Of a stretch of DNA of 64,000 nt, positions 35,401-45,910 are shown one piece after another. A program made the translations under genes and the position numbers. Under the pieces are notes generated by a model that searched no databases, had not been told where the DNA came from, and was given only the letters and a program-made list of their open reading frames with translations. This DNA comes from Echinostoma caproni. Taxonomy: Eukaryota > Platyhelminthes > Trematoda > Plagiorchiida > Echinostomatidae. How positions within the stretch are numbered: position 1 is the stretch's first letter; every line of letters begins with the position of its first letter. The DNA lies in NCBI GenBank assembly GCA_900618425.1, contig UZAN01039493.1:79036-143035 (forward strand). The letters are read 5' to 3'.

Positions 35401-37769
35401 TAAAAACTATGAGCGGGACAGCATGTGACTACTTTGTTATTACGTTTTACTTGGTATTGTTCAGAGGCATTTTCCATTTTACACTTACAGTTGAAAACTT
35501 CCGCTTTGTCCCTTAGGTTATATTTGACCACAAGTGGATCACTTTAAGTATTCTTCTATTTGCCCAACAATCCTACTTGGGCTTTAAAAACCCTGATAAT
35601 CAGAGAGAACTGGGTTTGTTGAGAGAATTCCATTCCACATTTAGGAGAAGTCGCCTCGAATCAGCTGCAACTAACGTGCATATACATAAACTTGCGTTGG
35701 CGATTTATTCGGTTCCTGTCCAGCCGCAATTCGTATAGCGCAAAGTGAACCACTGATACTACACAACACGCAGCGGTGACATCACGAGTGTAAGCCACTT
35801 AAAAATGAAACCTGATGATGATCTGAAAGATTCAGTGTGTTAATTAATGTAGCCTCGGGTACCTATACTTTGAAGACAGCATGTTATCATGTTGAGAGTT
35901 CCACGGACCCTTAACATTAACTTTTCTACCTAACTGATGGTGCATGCAAACCATGAATTCGGCAAGATGGAAGGTCACTTCAGATGTACATCTTTGCTTA
36001 GTTCCTTGTCAATCTTTGGACATCTTCACTGATATATCTACATTAAGAGACACAGAGGATCTCTTATGTAACTTGGGTTCAAGTAAAGTACCAAACGGAT
36101 GAAGAAGAAGGTTTTCCAACTGGTTTTCTGAGTGGTCAGTTCACAACATCCTTCGCTGGAACCTAAAAAAGCAACAAAGTCGTACTCCGTGATTCCTGTT
36201 CAAGGCCTGGTACTCAGATATCTGACGGGCAAATACGTCTCAAATGATCCGATGCGATCATCCTCATCCCTCATCCGGAAGATTCTCGAAATCAGATTTC
36301 CGAAACCTACAGGTTTGTGCCTGGTACTCCACTTCACTACAGTTTTGGATTGCTTCTTATCCCGATGAGCCACATGGGGATAGGAGGGTATCCTATGACC
36401 TGTCGACTAGATAGTGTTAGAATACAGTTATTGAATTAAGCTTATCAACTAAAGTCATGAAGCCCCTGAACAAACTCCTTTTCGGCGGGGGTATTTTTGG
36501 TCTTTGTCGAAGGTGAAATTCCAGAAGGTGTGCCATCAGCTATTATTCTTCGTACCCATAAACGTTTCGTGCTCGAATAAATAAGTGACTGAGGCGGACA
36601 TTATGCACAGCAGGCTTGATCACTTGGACACACAAATCATCAGGTTACGTTTAGCTGCAATCTAATGTTACTGATCAAATCGAACAAACGCAAAGCGCAT
36701 CTTACTATCACGGTGGACAAGTCTCAATTTTGAATAAGTTCTGTGAAATTCTCAACTGCTCTGACCCATTTTATTCCAGTTCATGTGGATGTGTTTGGCA
36801 TTGCTGATGATCTCTATTCTATGATTTTGGGTTTGTATCCGCATTATTCACGTGACTTGAATATTTTATTTCATGCTGTTAAGGTGGTTATATGAGTCAC
36901 ACGGTTCTATCTCTAATGGCTGCTTTATACTGTAATTTATAAGAAATTAAGAAGGGTTTCAAGGTTGTCTGGTCCAATCATGCAAATTCCCATGGGGTGA
37001 GGGAATTTAGCTATCTAATGGACGAATACTTATGTAAAACGGAACAATAACTTACGGGGATTCCGTCTCTTTTCATTGAAGAAGATTCATCTTGTTGTTG
37101 GGAATGACAAGAACTAATCACTGAATTGAAATCGAGCAGATGGTAGAAAAACCAAAGGCTATGGACGAGAAGAAGTTGATATTTAATGACATGTGGAAAA
37201 CCAAACCGTGAAGCGATATTGGACTTGGAAGTACAAGGGAAAGTCCGGACTATTTACTTAAAGGATACTTTATGGAATTTTATTTCAACTGCCTCACTAA
37301 TATACCAATACTTTAAGAGCTAAATTTGAAGAAATTAAATTATACGTTTATATGGTACTCCAAAACCACTCAGGATTCCATACTTAAAGTGATCACAGGG
37401 TTTTGTCTCCCACGGGCATAATATGGATTGGGCCCCTGCCAGTATTTTTGGACAAAGTTCCATCGACCATTAGAAAGACTATTGGACAATGCGATCCAAT
37501 CATTATCCTCCACTCAATGGGACTCATTGTAAAATAATCAATTCATTTCACATAACCGACTGGTTTATCTGACTTGTCACGGACAATCACCTTGGGACAG
37601 AAAAGGGAAAAGACACGGAAAATTTGCCTACATTTTCCTGCCGCAATCGGTCATGATAGAACCAGTAATAATTTATTTATACCTATACCTTTGTAAGTTT
37701 TTGTTAAATCCAGAGACCTGATAACTTATACGAGTACAGTAAACGAGAAACTATATCGGACTAGTTTAA
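32415..37769. other. No supported gene (about 5.3 kb)
   Basis: No convincing exon, RNA or known repeat. Frames at 33094-33327 (-), 34810-35025 (+), 35050-35235 (+) and 36132-36368 (+) were read and show no recognisable domain. A poly-purine stretch occurs near 33945-34010. The upstream promoter of the following gene would lie toward the right end, but no element can be defended. Confidence 0.35.
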
Positions 37770-37878
37770 ATGGCTCTAGCACTTATTTTCACATGCTGTT
37801 TTCCATTGAGAACATTCTCCTCCCTTGTTTTTTCTCTGCTTTCAGCTTTCACCTTGGCAGATCCGCCGAATTCTACCG
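37770..37878 (+). CDS. KEEL protein gene, exon 1 (signal-peptide-like) or a 33-nt microexon
   Basis: The ATG at 37770 has A at -3 and G at +4. The frame runs to a GTAAGT donor at 37879, leaving phase 1. The alternative is an internal exon at 37846-37878, preceded by TTGTTTTTTCTCTGCTTTCAG, one of the best acceptors in the window. Both readings keep the same frame into exon 2. Confidence 0.45.
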
Positions 37879-40800
37879 GTAAGTATGAATTCCTTGTCCT
37901 GGGGATTGGGTTGAACTTAAATTGCAAAATATTCGGACACTAGGCGGGTTATTGATTTATTTTCATACTTGTAAAATTCAATAGCTGGCTGAATGTGGTT
38001 ACTACATTTTATGGATATATATATATTACATATTAAACCACAAAAATGAGACAGTAATCTATTTTATTCTACTTTGATTTTAATAAGTTTGACGAACTCC
38101 GGAGAAATACCAACACTGAATGCTGGTAAAACATGATTGGTATATTTTGTGTGAAATAATTTTAAAACGATCGGAATAGTTTTATATGTAAATCTCTGGA
38201 TAGAAATGTATAGATGCAACCAGTCAGTCCAGAGATAATAAATGCCACTTTAAAACGGGAAACTAGAAACTTCCGTTAATAAGCAGAGTATATGCTTGAC
38301 GAACCATGATTACTTAATTGAATGCATTGATGACTTCGCTGATAAATTTCTCGTGAATATTTTTTCAGGTAATTCTACTCTTATTGTACTGTATTATCAT
38401 AATCTCAGCAAGTATGCTGACTCATTCAGGGAAAACTACTTGTAAATGGTATCTAATAATCTCATCACAGAAGGCTTGAAAACCGTTTACATATAAAAGT
38501 TCGAAAATGATTCGATCCTGCTTGGACGTCAGATTATGGACGGGGAAGACCTTACTTACAAACTTTTCCATTCCAAAACAAGAGATTAAGTATAACCCCT
38601 GGTCAGACAGCTTTTGTGCAAGCGGTGACTGAACATGACACTGAAAACATTTTAAAAGGAAACTCCTGTAAGTACTAATGAGAAAATCATGCGGTCAAAC
38701 AAATGTCTAATCATTCCACAAGCTTCTTGCCATGATTCAAGAGATATTTCTGAGGTGTACATACTAATCAAACCATTCTGTGACTACATTCGCTTTCCAG
38801 TTTGTAAAACCTCATAATTTCCAACGGGATTTTAAGTTCAGTACTTTTTTCCTCTGATTAAAGAAACTTTTATAGTCGGCCGAGTGTATGACAAAGATAA
38901 ACCGGCTGAATGGAAACCGGAATATGGAAGTCCCTTCTCCGCGCAACGAATTTACCTGGGTGACAAAATTTGTGAACATGTAAGTTCAAACGTTTTGGTT
39001 ATTTTACTCTCGTCAACCGATTGTTTCTCGTGATTGAACAATTATAACTGATCATCCTTTAGAATCAACGCATATTCCTCAGCTCTCCCCGTCAACCATA
39101 CACTCGGACGTACTAGACTCGAGTTTCGCTCTTATTAGAGCTCATCAGTAGTGCTTATCCACCGTCCCCTCCGGGCATTGAAATTCGGACCCATCGTATG
39201 GAAGGCGTGTGCGTTACCATTTATCTAGAGTTGATGAAACAAATTACTCTTTGGAGAGACAGACAGAAAGGCCATACAGAACAGCTCGTTTTATCTTTCT
39301 TGCCCTCTGGAATATCTCTGGATTAAGGAGGAAAAAAGAAATTACTTGCAGAAAGAGTATGATTTGAAGATCGCTTGAAGATCCATTCAGTTTCTTGTGT
39401 GTTAATTAGTACCAGACTAAACAAAGTATACTTTTAGCCGGATAATTCAAATTGTGGCAAGAAGTATTGTGAGCTATCAACAGTAATGGAGTTTGTTCAT
39501 GTTCAGCCGCTCTCACTAAAAGTACTCTGATGTGAATCGTTTTGGTTGACTTAGACTTATTGTGTAAAAATCGTAATGGAACGTAATTTGGCACCTTGGG
39601 AAAGAAAATTACATCGTACCTGTTTGAAGAAGCAGAATGGAGAAAAGTTTTAATACGTGACACGTTTAGAAATACACTAGGATAATCACTCATGGAAATG
39701 ACTTCTTTCTATCATTGTAATAACTGCACAAAACTATTTTACTTACTTTGACTACCAGAGGGAATATTCTCTTAACACTCTTAATACAGTAGAAGCCGTG
39801 CTGAAATTATTGAAGTCGTTTCAGTAAGTTAGTATTCGCCTTATAATAATTTGGTGTAAAACCAACCAGATCTGAAAAGGTCAAAAGTTGGCATTGTATT
39901 ATTTTGATGCACACTCTAACATCTTTTAGAGCCTCATTTATTGGTTGTATTTTCTCTGCTCTGATTGCTTTACTTTTTGAAATTACGAAAGATCTTTATA
40001 ATCTAAATTTAATGACAATTCTATTTTGTATCGTTTTTACACTTGCGCAATCACTCATGTATCTCTCTCCTATTATTTTAATGACTTCATCAATTATTCA
40101 GATGGATCAATTTTACTCCTACGAGGGTCCTATTATGGCTTATCCGATATTCTGCAAACTAGATACGGTATATGAGAAGCCTTTTTGCGCCAAAGTTCGC
40201 ATTTGGTTCGACCTCGAGAGACATCCACTGAGCAATGTGGCCGAAGTTTTAAGCCTAACCAAAGTGTTAATGAAAACTATCGAACATGAAAACTATGGAC
40301 TGCATATTGGTGAAGTCTATAAGGCTCATGTGAGTTTGTCCGCTTCAAAACACAAGTTATCGCGCGCATAATAACTTTCAAAATTTTACTGTTGCGAAAA
40401 AGTTAAAAACAGGACTATAAACACTTGAATTCACATTGTGAAATCCACGTAGAAATTTTCATTAAATTCAGCTCATTTGTTTTGATAAAGGACGGTTTCT
40501 TTGGTAGTTTTACCGAAGCTCGCAAGTATAAAGCGTAAAGAATAGGCTATTTTTGTCCGAATGTGGGAAGGTAAATACAGTATCGGAGAATCTTCAAATC
40601 ATTAGATACGATGCACTTGACCATCATGCAATCTAAACAACACTTATTTGAAATAAGTCAATTTGAATGTTATTGAAGGAACATAAGGAGTTAGTTTACC
40701 ATTTCAAACATTGGTTTCCTCTCATGAGTAATAAAACAGCAAAAAAACATTTCGCCTGATAAACGGTGGTGCGAGAAATGCTGTTTTCCATCCTATATAT

Positions 40801-42969
40801 TCAGTTTCCTCAAGCTATCCCCGCAATTGATTAAGAGGCTTGAATGCCATAAATAGTTACCTTAAACAATGCCAAACAAAGGTGGATGAATGAGTGAGCG
40901 ATGCATGTCTGTGATGACCGACAAACAGCAGGAGGCGGTTATTTCTTCCGTGGACCGAGAAAAGGAGATCTCCTCAGTAGGGATATGAACCGAAACCCTA
41001 TTGATTGAAGTTAGATTGTTGAACATCAGAATAAGTTATGCCGTTAAACAAAGGGATTTCATATCAGTCTGGAATCGACTGATTCTAAACAAGTAAAACC
41101 ACATCAAACGTGATAATGCGGAGCACGATATCTGTACAAATCAAATTTGGTAACCAAGAAAAGACTCTTTGGAGAATATATATGTATTCCATTTCGCCTG
41201 TTCACCGAGTTTGGCAACTAGTTTGTAAGTGGTTCATCAACACTCGAGGTGACATCATCATTGCTTGTGAAGTGACAGTGTTAGGCTTGTATATATATGT
41301 ANNNNNNNNNNNNNNNNNNNNNNNNNNNNNNNNNNNNNNNNNNNNNNNNNNNNNNNNNNNNNNNNNNNNNNNNNNNNNNNNNNNNNNNNNNNNNNNNNNN
41401 NNNNNNNNNNNNNNNNNNNNNNNNNNNNNNNNNNNNNNNNNNNNNNNNNNNNNNNNNNNNNNNNNNNNNNNNNNNNNNNNNNNNNNNNNNNNNNNNNNNN
41501 NNNNNNNNNNNNNNNNNNNNNNNNNNNNNNNNNNNNNNNNNNNNNNNNNNNNNNNNNNNNNNNNNNNNNNNNNNNNNNNNNNNNNNNNNNNNNNNNNNNN
41601 NNNNNNNNNNNNNNNNNNNNNNNNNNNNNNNNNNNNNNNNNNNNNNNNNNNNNNNNNNNNNNNNNNNNNNNNNNNNNNNNNNNNNNNNNNNNNNNNNNNN
41701 NNNNNNNNNNNNNNNNNNNNNNNNNNNNNNNNNNNNNNNNNNNNNNNNNNNNNNNNNNNNNNNNNNNNNNNNNNNNNNNNNNNNNNNNNNNNNNNNNNNN
41801 NNNNNNNNNNNNNNNNNNNNNNNNNNNNNNNNNNNNNNNNNNNNNNNNNNNNNNNNNNNNNNNNNNNNNNNNNNNNNNNNNNNNNNNNNNNNNNNNNNNN
41901 NNNNNNNNNNNNNNNNNNNNNNNNNNNNNNNNNNNNNNNNNNNNNNNNNNNNNNNNNNNNNNNNNNNNNNNNNNNNNNNNNNNNNNNNNNNNNNNNNNNN
42001 NNNNNNNNNNNNNNNNNNNNNNNNNNNNNNNNNNNNNNNNNNNNNNNNNNNNNNNNNNNNNNNNNNNNNNNCCCAGTTTGTCTGATATAGTGTTTTGGGC
42101 AGTTCTTGCAGTTTATTTCGTAGACAACACTCCTCTTGTCCTTCTCCACCGTTCTCTCCTTAGATTTTCACAGATGTCCCCTTAGAAAGGAGATTTAGAT
42201 TCCGTATGATGTGACCAGTCTTTGTGTCACTTCCGAAACGTCCTTGATGTACGACCGCATGTCTGAAGGAACGTCTATCGAAACCTAAGGAGGGAACAAT
42301 GGAGAAGGACAAGATGAGTGTTATCTATCTATCTATCCATCTATCTATCTTTCTATCTATCTATCTATCTGCAAGAACTGCCCAAAACACTATATCAGAC
42401 AAACTGGGTGAAAAATGTCAACAAGGATCCGTGAACATCAATCGGCCGTCAGGAGACATGACCCATTATCGTTGATTTCCCTCCACAAAGATCAAGAAGG
42501 ATATCAGTTTGACTTCCAATCAGTGAGAATTACCGACCAAGCCCGGTCAAAACACACCAGAGAATTTCTCGAGGCATGGCACTCGTCAATCAACTCAATA
42601 AACAGATATGATATATATACATATATATATTTAACTTTTCATCACCAAATACATCTTTACCATCATTAAACGAATTTCAATAGTAATCAAAAACCTTACT
42701 TGCTTGGCGTTCCGATTATATGTCAATCAATAATTAATTGACTGAACGTTTTAAAATCTGGTCTTTTTTAAGTACTCTTTCTTCATGCAAACACCACTTA
42801 GAAAACTGAAATTAACTGCGTCTTTTCATCAATCTCTTGATGAAATTAATTGCACAAAAATAAATCCTAGAGTTTTTTCACAACTTTATGTTTATGGATT
42901 TTTTCTCTCTTTCTATTGCATTGTCATACACAGATTGTCAAAGTGACAGAAACAAAAGAGGAATTGTGA
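37770..42969 (+). CDS. Predicted small ER-lumen protein ending KEEL (four-exon model, 158 residues)
   Basis: Joining 37770-37878, 38876-38979, 40102-40329 and 42934-42969 gives 477 nt with matching phases (1, 0, 0) and a single terminal stop. Residues 1-30 look like a signal peptide: MALALIFTCC, then the hydrophobic LVFSLLSAFTLA with small residues before a possible cleavage site. An N-S-T glycosylation sequon follows at 34-36. Residues 72-147 (exon 3) hold YPIFCKLDTVYEKPFCAKVR then IWFDLERHP and VAEVLSLTKVLMKTIEHEN. The C-terminus is KVTETKEEL; KEEL is a known KDEL-type retrieval variant. No family is recognised; the exon 3 pattern faintly recalls an arrestin C-domain. Caution: the signal peptide overlaps a perfect polypyrimidine tract and AG acceptor at 37845, so exon 1 could be a 33-nt microexon instead, and intron 3 contains the gap. 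Confidence 0.4.
38876..38979 (+). CDS. KEEL protein gene, exon 2
   Basis: Acceptor AACTTTTATAG, donor GTAAGT. It takes one base from exon 1, then reads VGRVYDKDKPAEWKPEYGSP followed by FSAQRIYLGDKICEH, phase 0 out. It is hydrophilic with one Cys. The exact consensus donor and matched phase support a real exon. Confidence 0.55.
39085..39228 (-). repeat. SINE-A copy 3, in intron 2 of the KEEL gene
   Basis: The + strand has CCATACACTCGGACGTACTA then CGCTCTTATTAGAGCTCATC and AGTAGTGCTTATCCACCGTC, as in the copy at 10430-10626. The tRNA head region (GGACCCATCGTATGGAAGGC) is at the right end, so the element runs on the minus strand. Its tail is truncated. Confidence 0.7.
39229..40101. other. Remainder of intron 2 of the KEEL gene
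   Basis: No other feature is recognised. The in-frame extension upstream of exon 3 (from 39904) is Phe/Leu-rich, low in complexity and best read as intron with a pyrimidine-rich 3' end. Confidence 0.4.
40102..40329 (+). CDS. KEEL protein gene, exon 3
   Basis: Acceptor TCAATTATTCAG, donor GTGAGT, 228 nt, phase 0 to phase 0, 76 codons. It begins MDQFYSYEGPIMAYPIFCKL and ends HENYGLHIGEVYKAH. Codon content and alternating hydrophobics (VRIWFDL, VAEVLSLTKVLM) make this the strongest exon of the model. The internal Met at the exon start could itself be a translation start. Confidence 0.6.
40330..41186. other. Intron 3, first part
   Basis: Begins with the GTGAGT donor. Nothing else was recognised before the PLE fragment at 41187. 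Confidence 0.4.
41187..41301 (-). mobile_element. PLE C-terminal fragment (NRRNGI lineage) at the left edge of the gap
   Basis: The minus strand gives CHFTSNDDVTSSVDE, LTN*LPNSVNRRNGIH, homologous to 22990-23300. Together with the minus-strand GIY-YIG start right of the gap (42072-42170), it implies one minus-oriented PLE spanning the gap. Confidence 0.7.
41302..42071. other. Assembly gap (770 N)
   Basis: Unknown bases. Both flanks are the same PLE on the minus strand, so the missing sequence probably includes the core of its GIY-YIG domain. Confidence 0.99.
42072..42170 (-). mobile_element. PLE GIY-YIG start, left arm of an inverted pair
   Basis: The minus strand reads EKDKRSVVYEINCKNCPKHY then IRQTG before entering the gap. 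VVYEI-x-C-x-x-C-P-x-x-Y-I is the entry to the GIY-YIG nuclease, with the Cys pair typical of PLEs. The sequence is repeated in inverted form at 42281-42416. Confidence 0.75.
42281..42610 (+). mobile_element. PLE GIY-YIG domain, right arm of the inverted pair
   Basis: The + strand reads CKNCPKHYIRQTG, a stop, then MSTRIREHQSAVRRHDPLSL, ISLHKDQEGYQFDFQSVRIT and HTREFLEAWHSSINSINRYD. This is the GIY-YIG nuclease: Y-I (GIY equivalent), R-I-R-E-H (catalytic Arg region), the R-E-x-x-E-A-W-H (catalytic Glu region) and the S-I-N-R tail. One stop between HYIRQTG and MSTRI breaks the frame. The 5' part (42281-42320) mirrors the left arm. Confidence 0.8.
42321..42370. repeat. (TCTA)n microsatellite inside the PLE
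   Basis: About twelve TCTA-type units with two variants (CCAT, TTTC). It interrupts the right PLE arm at the place where the left arm reads GTTGTCTACGAAATAAACTG on the minus strand. Confidence 0.95.
42934..42969 (+). CDS. KEEL protein gene, terminal exon
   Basis: Acceptor TTGTCATACACAG. Phase 0 entry gives IVKVTETKEEL and TGA. Such a short terminal exon could occur by chance (a 36-nt frame behind an AG). What speaks for it is the phase match with exon 3 and the KDEL-type ending. Confidence 0.35.
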   Translation: MVKVTETKEEL

Positions 42970-43351
42970 TAACAATCTTTTTCCTGGCTCTCTGAAGAAA
43001 CAAACGATCTCGTGTTACCCACCTACATCTCACTGGATTCGCATGCTAAACTGTGTATTTGAATGTCACCAGAAAAATACAATGTTTGTATTGGTTGAAC
43101 TATTCTAAATAGACTTTTATTCCTATTGCAATTCTAGTCAGAATATTGATTTATTCAGTTTGGAAGAGTAGGTTACTGAAAAGTCAGTTAAATTGTGATA
43201 AATAATGTGACAAACTAAATCAAAAAATGCTACTCATGCCAAGAAAAAAGCATAACACCTTCGATCATTGACTGAGATTGAACGTGGATTACGGATGCAA
43301 AACCCTGTTGGAGTACAAAATGATTTTCTGTCTTTTCAGTTTGTCAATGAG

Positions 43352-43563
43352 ATTCATTCGACTTACACGAGGGGAACATTTACGTGAAATGTAAACTTCA
43401 ATGTCATGTGGACGGCAACCAGATAGTGTTGGGTGTTTCGGGAATTACTCACTGTAACTTTGCACCAGTATCTTTCTATTCAACTCAAACGAAGATCAGG
43501 GAAACTGCTCCTAACAGTGCTAAACATAAATTACTTTGGTTTACGACATTTTACTCTCTGTGA
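43352..43563 (+). CDS. Candidate exon with arrestin-C-like strands
   Basis: With two bases of entry phase, the + strand is open for 69 codons to TGA at 43561. It reads SFDLHEGNIYVKCKLQCHVD then GNQIVLGVSGITHCNFAPVS, with no ATG. The pattern I-Y-V-K-C-K-L-x-x followed by I-V-L-G-V-x-x-I resembles the final strands of an arrestin C-domain (compare RVVYYARIIVQLKKKTIAYS of the gene at 20817-28375). The AG acceptor at 43350-43351 lies just after a stronger one (TTTTCAG at 43338). Its phase does not match exon 3 of the KEEL gene, so it needs an exon now hidden, for instance in the gap. Confidence 0.35.
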
Positions 43564-43742
43564 AGACAGTTGGTGGTTGGGGTGTTGATGACGATGAAGA
43601 TGGAATACAAATTTGCCGTCACTAGACTGAAATGGGTTCTACAAATAAGCAGTTATACCGTCTCCTCTATCAAGTATACATTAGATATCACCGAATGAAC
43701 CCTGAGGTTAATTTTTTCTGTAAAAATTGTGTTATTTAGCAA

Positions 43743-43897
43743 TCAATGAGACTGTCGCCTTAAGTCCTCTAAATGTGGAGCGATCAGTTCTTTCGAAATA
43801 GCCTCTTTGCTCAGTTTATATAGTGCTTCAGCTGCATAGGGGTGTACACGCCTTCCGTGCCTGGATTCCAATTCCATCCAGGCTGCTAATAATCTCA
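43743..43897 (-). CDS. Candidate terminal exon, unidentified
   Basis: The minus strand has TTTTTCGAATAG as an acceptor, then an open frame RLLAAWMELESRHGRRVHPY, AAEALYKLSKEAISKELIAP, HLEDLRRQSH, stop. The composition (Ala, Glu, Leu, Arg) suggests helix, and codon use looks genuinely coding. No neighbouring minus-strand exon was found and no family is recognised. It could be the last exon of a gene further right or a mobile-element fragment. Confidence 0.35.
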
Positions 43898-45849
43898 CTA
43901 TTCGAAAAATTAAACAGCTTTCTTCCATAGCGTGCAACACATCATAATTTGCACAGAGTTAACAATTATCGTTAAATGCGTAGGCGGTTTTATTCAGCAA
44001 GAACGGTTAATGCCTTATTATGTTCAAATTATCCATGATCGTATTAGGAACTGTGAGATGATCAAATGGGGCTCTATGCCATTCTTAATCCGTGACCTTA
44101 GTTTCCTGCTAGTGGCCCGTGACGCCATCCGTTGTACGGTTCTTCTCAGTTTTGTTTCATTTCACGCTTCATTTGCTCTGCGCACGACGATAATCACCAC
44201 TACTCTCACGTAACACGCTCTGTCTTTGATGGTTGATCGCTTATGTTCTCGAAAGTAAATGCGATCGAACGTCATTTTGTTCCTTCCAAGAAGAGCTTTA
44301 GTGTTCAGAAGAGTTAAGGAAACGTACCAGAATTTAGTAACTTGATAGAAACTATTGATTTCTGAGGTCATCAAATATGAAGAATTTATAACTAGATCTT
44401 GCGAACATTGGAGGAAATGCTTTTTATTTTGTGAATGCTTAGAAATAAATATTTATGGATACCTGTTCAGTTGCTTCTCATTCTGAGAGGTTTTCTTTAT
44501 TCGGCAAAATGCAGGTGAAATGTTTACATATTTCTCACCTCATACTTTTCTGATGAATTAACTATTTTATTGATATACCTGTCTGAAATTAAATGTCTTA
44601 GCCCACAAATGTTATTCGATAGACCTTTATAGAGTGTTAGCTCAAATCAAATCACTAGAAGATTTATGCACTCAAATGTGCGAATATTCACCATTTTACA
44701 CCATATCTGTGGGTGCAAATTTGAAAAAACTATCCAAAATAAAAGTAAAATCAGTAGATACCGTCCTTGTCAATAAAGCCGGCAGTCACGTAATTCTGTG
44801 AAAAATTTATCCCTGTCAACAAGTAGCCGTGTGATATATGGTAAAACAGAATAATCATATGAAGAAGTACGTGCAAATAAAATGTTCAACCCTGAGCATG
44901 TGGATAATGTTGAAACAACTTTTTAAATTCGTTGTGTATAGGGCGCTGAGTGTTTGAGTGTATTTTGGTAGTAAATTCTCTAAAAGCTTATAGCTTTTTG
45001 CTTATGATACTTTCTGCAAGTTTGTCTCTGGTAAATTCAGTGCATTATGAGATATGTTTCAGAGATCTTGCCGAAAAATAAAGGTCTTCTTTCAACTTAC
45101 CGGGTAAAACAATTAGGAGGAAGTACAACCAAAAAGTTCCAACCAGTATACATTTATGAATGAATCATCAGCCTAAAAGTTACCCAACGAACTCAAATTA
45201 ACTTTAGGCACAACGATCACATGCATATTTTCACAGGTGAACAGTATTTTTAAAGTGATAGTCTGGCATTTTTAACTCTATCAGTTCACTTTAAAGCCAT
45301 TCCATAGTGTTTCACAGTTATGGAATATTTTATAACTCCGAGGTAGCTGCCTCCAATTGGTCTGGGTTTGGACTGATCATTGGCAGTATCGATTACTGAC
45401 TTGTGTGACCCATCGATCAATCGATGAAAAGTCATACGTAATAACTCGAAGTAATCAGTCATATTAGATTAGGATCTAGAGGCACACTTGTCCGCGCAGC
45501 GCTTTCTTTACCTTGGCATGGTATAAAATCACACTGAACGCTTTCAAATGCTTTTATTCTGAGTTACATTCATTTCCTTGAAACGGTCGGAAAGAATAAC
45601 TGGTAATAAGTTTGTTTTCTAATGCGATAAGAATTATTACCATTTTTTTGGTGTTTAGTAACCATACCTTTAAAGGATGTCCCCATCACCCTGCTGATCT
45701 GCTATTCCAAGTTAAAACATCACGGAGATCAGCATAGAAGTAAACCCAATTCGTGGTTCAAATAGTACGAGAAGGTCGTGAACTTGACTACCAGAAAACT
45801 ATTGATGATGAAATCAGTAAAAGGCACCAATCATTTGAAATAAATAACT
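43898..45849. other. No supported gene
   Basis: Frames at 43932-44213 (+) and 44162-44374 (-) overlap each other and show no domain. Nothing else was recognised. Confidence 0.3.
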
Positions 45850-45910
45850 GGACATTTAAGCTCACAAAGCGGAACGAGTAGTCCCCTGTTCGAATCTCGG
45901 CAATTCTGTC
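45850..45910 (+). repeat. tRNA-like SINE head (weak)
   Basis: CCCTGTTCGAATCTCGGCAA contains a B-box core (GTTCGAATC). The upstream A-box is poor (TTTAAGCTCACAAAGCGG). Confidence 0.3.

Noticed and set aside
41110..42149. Long open frames (262-326 codons) across the second N run
   Set aside because: Artefacts of the gap; only the PLE-like ends on the minus strand are real sequence.
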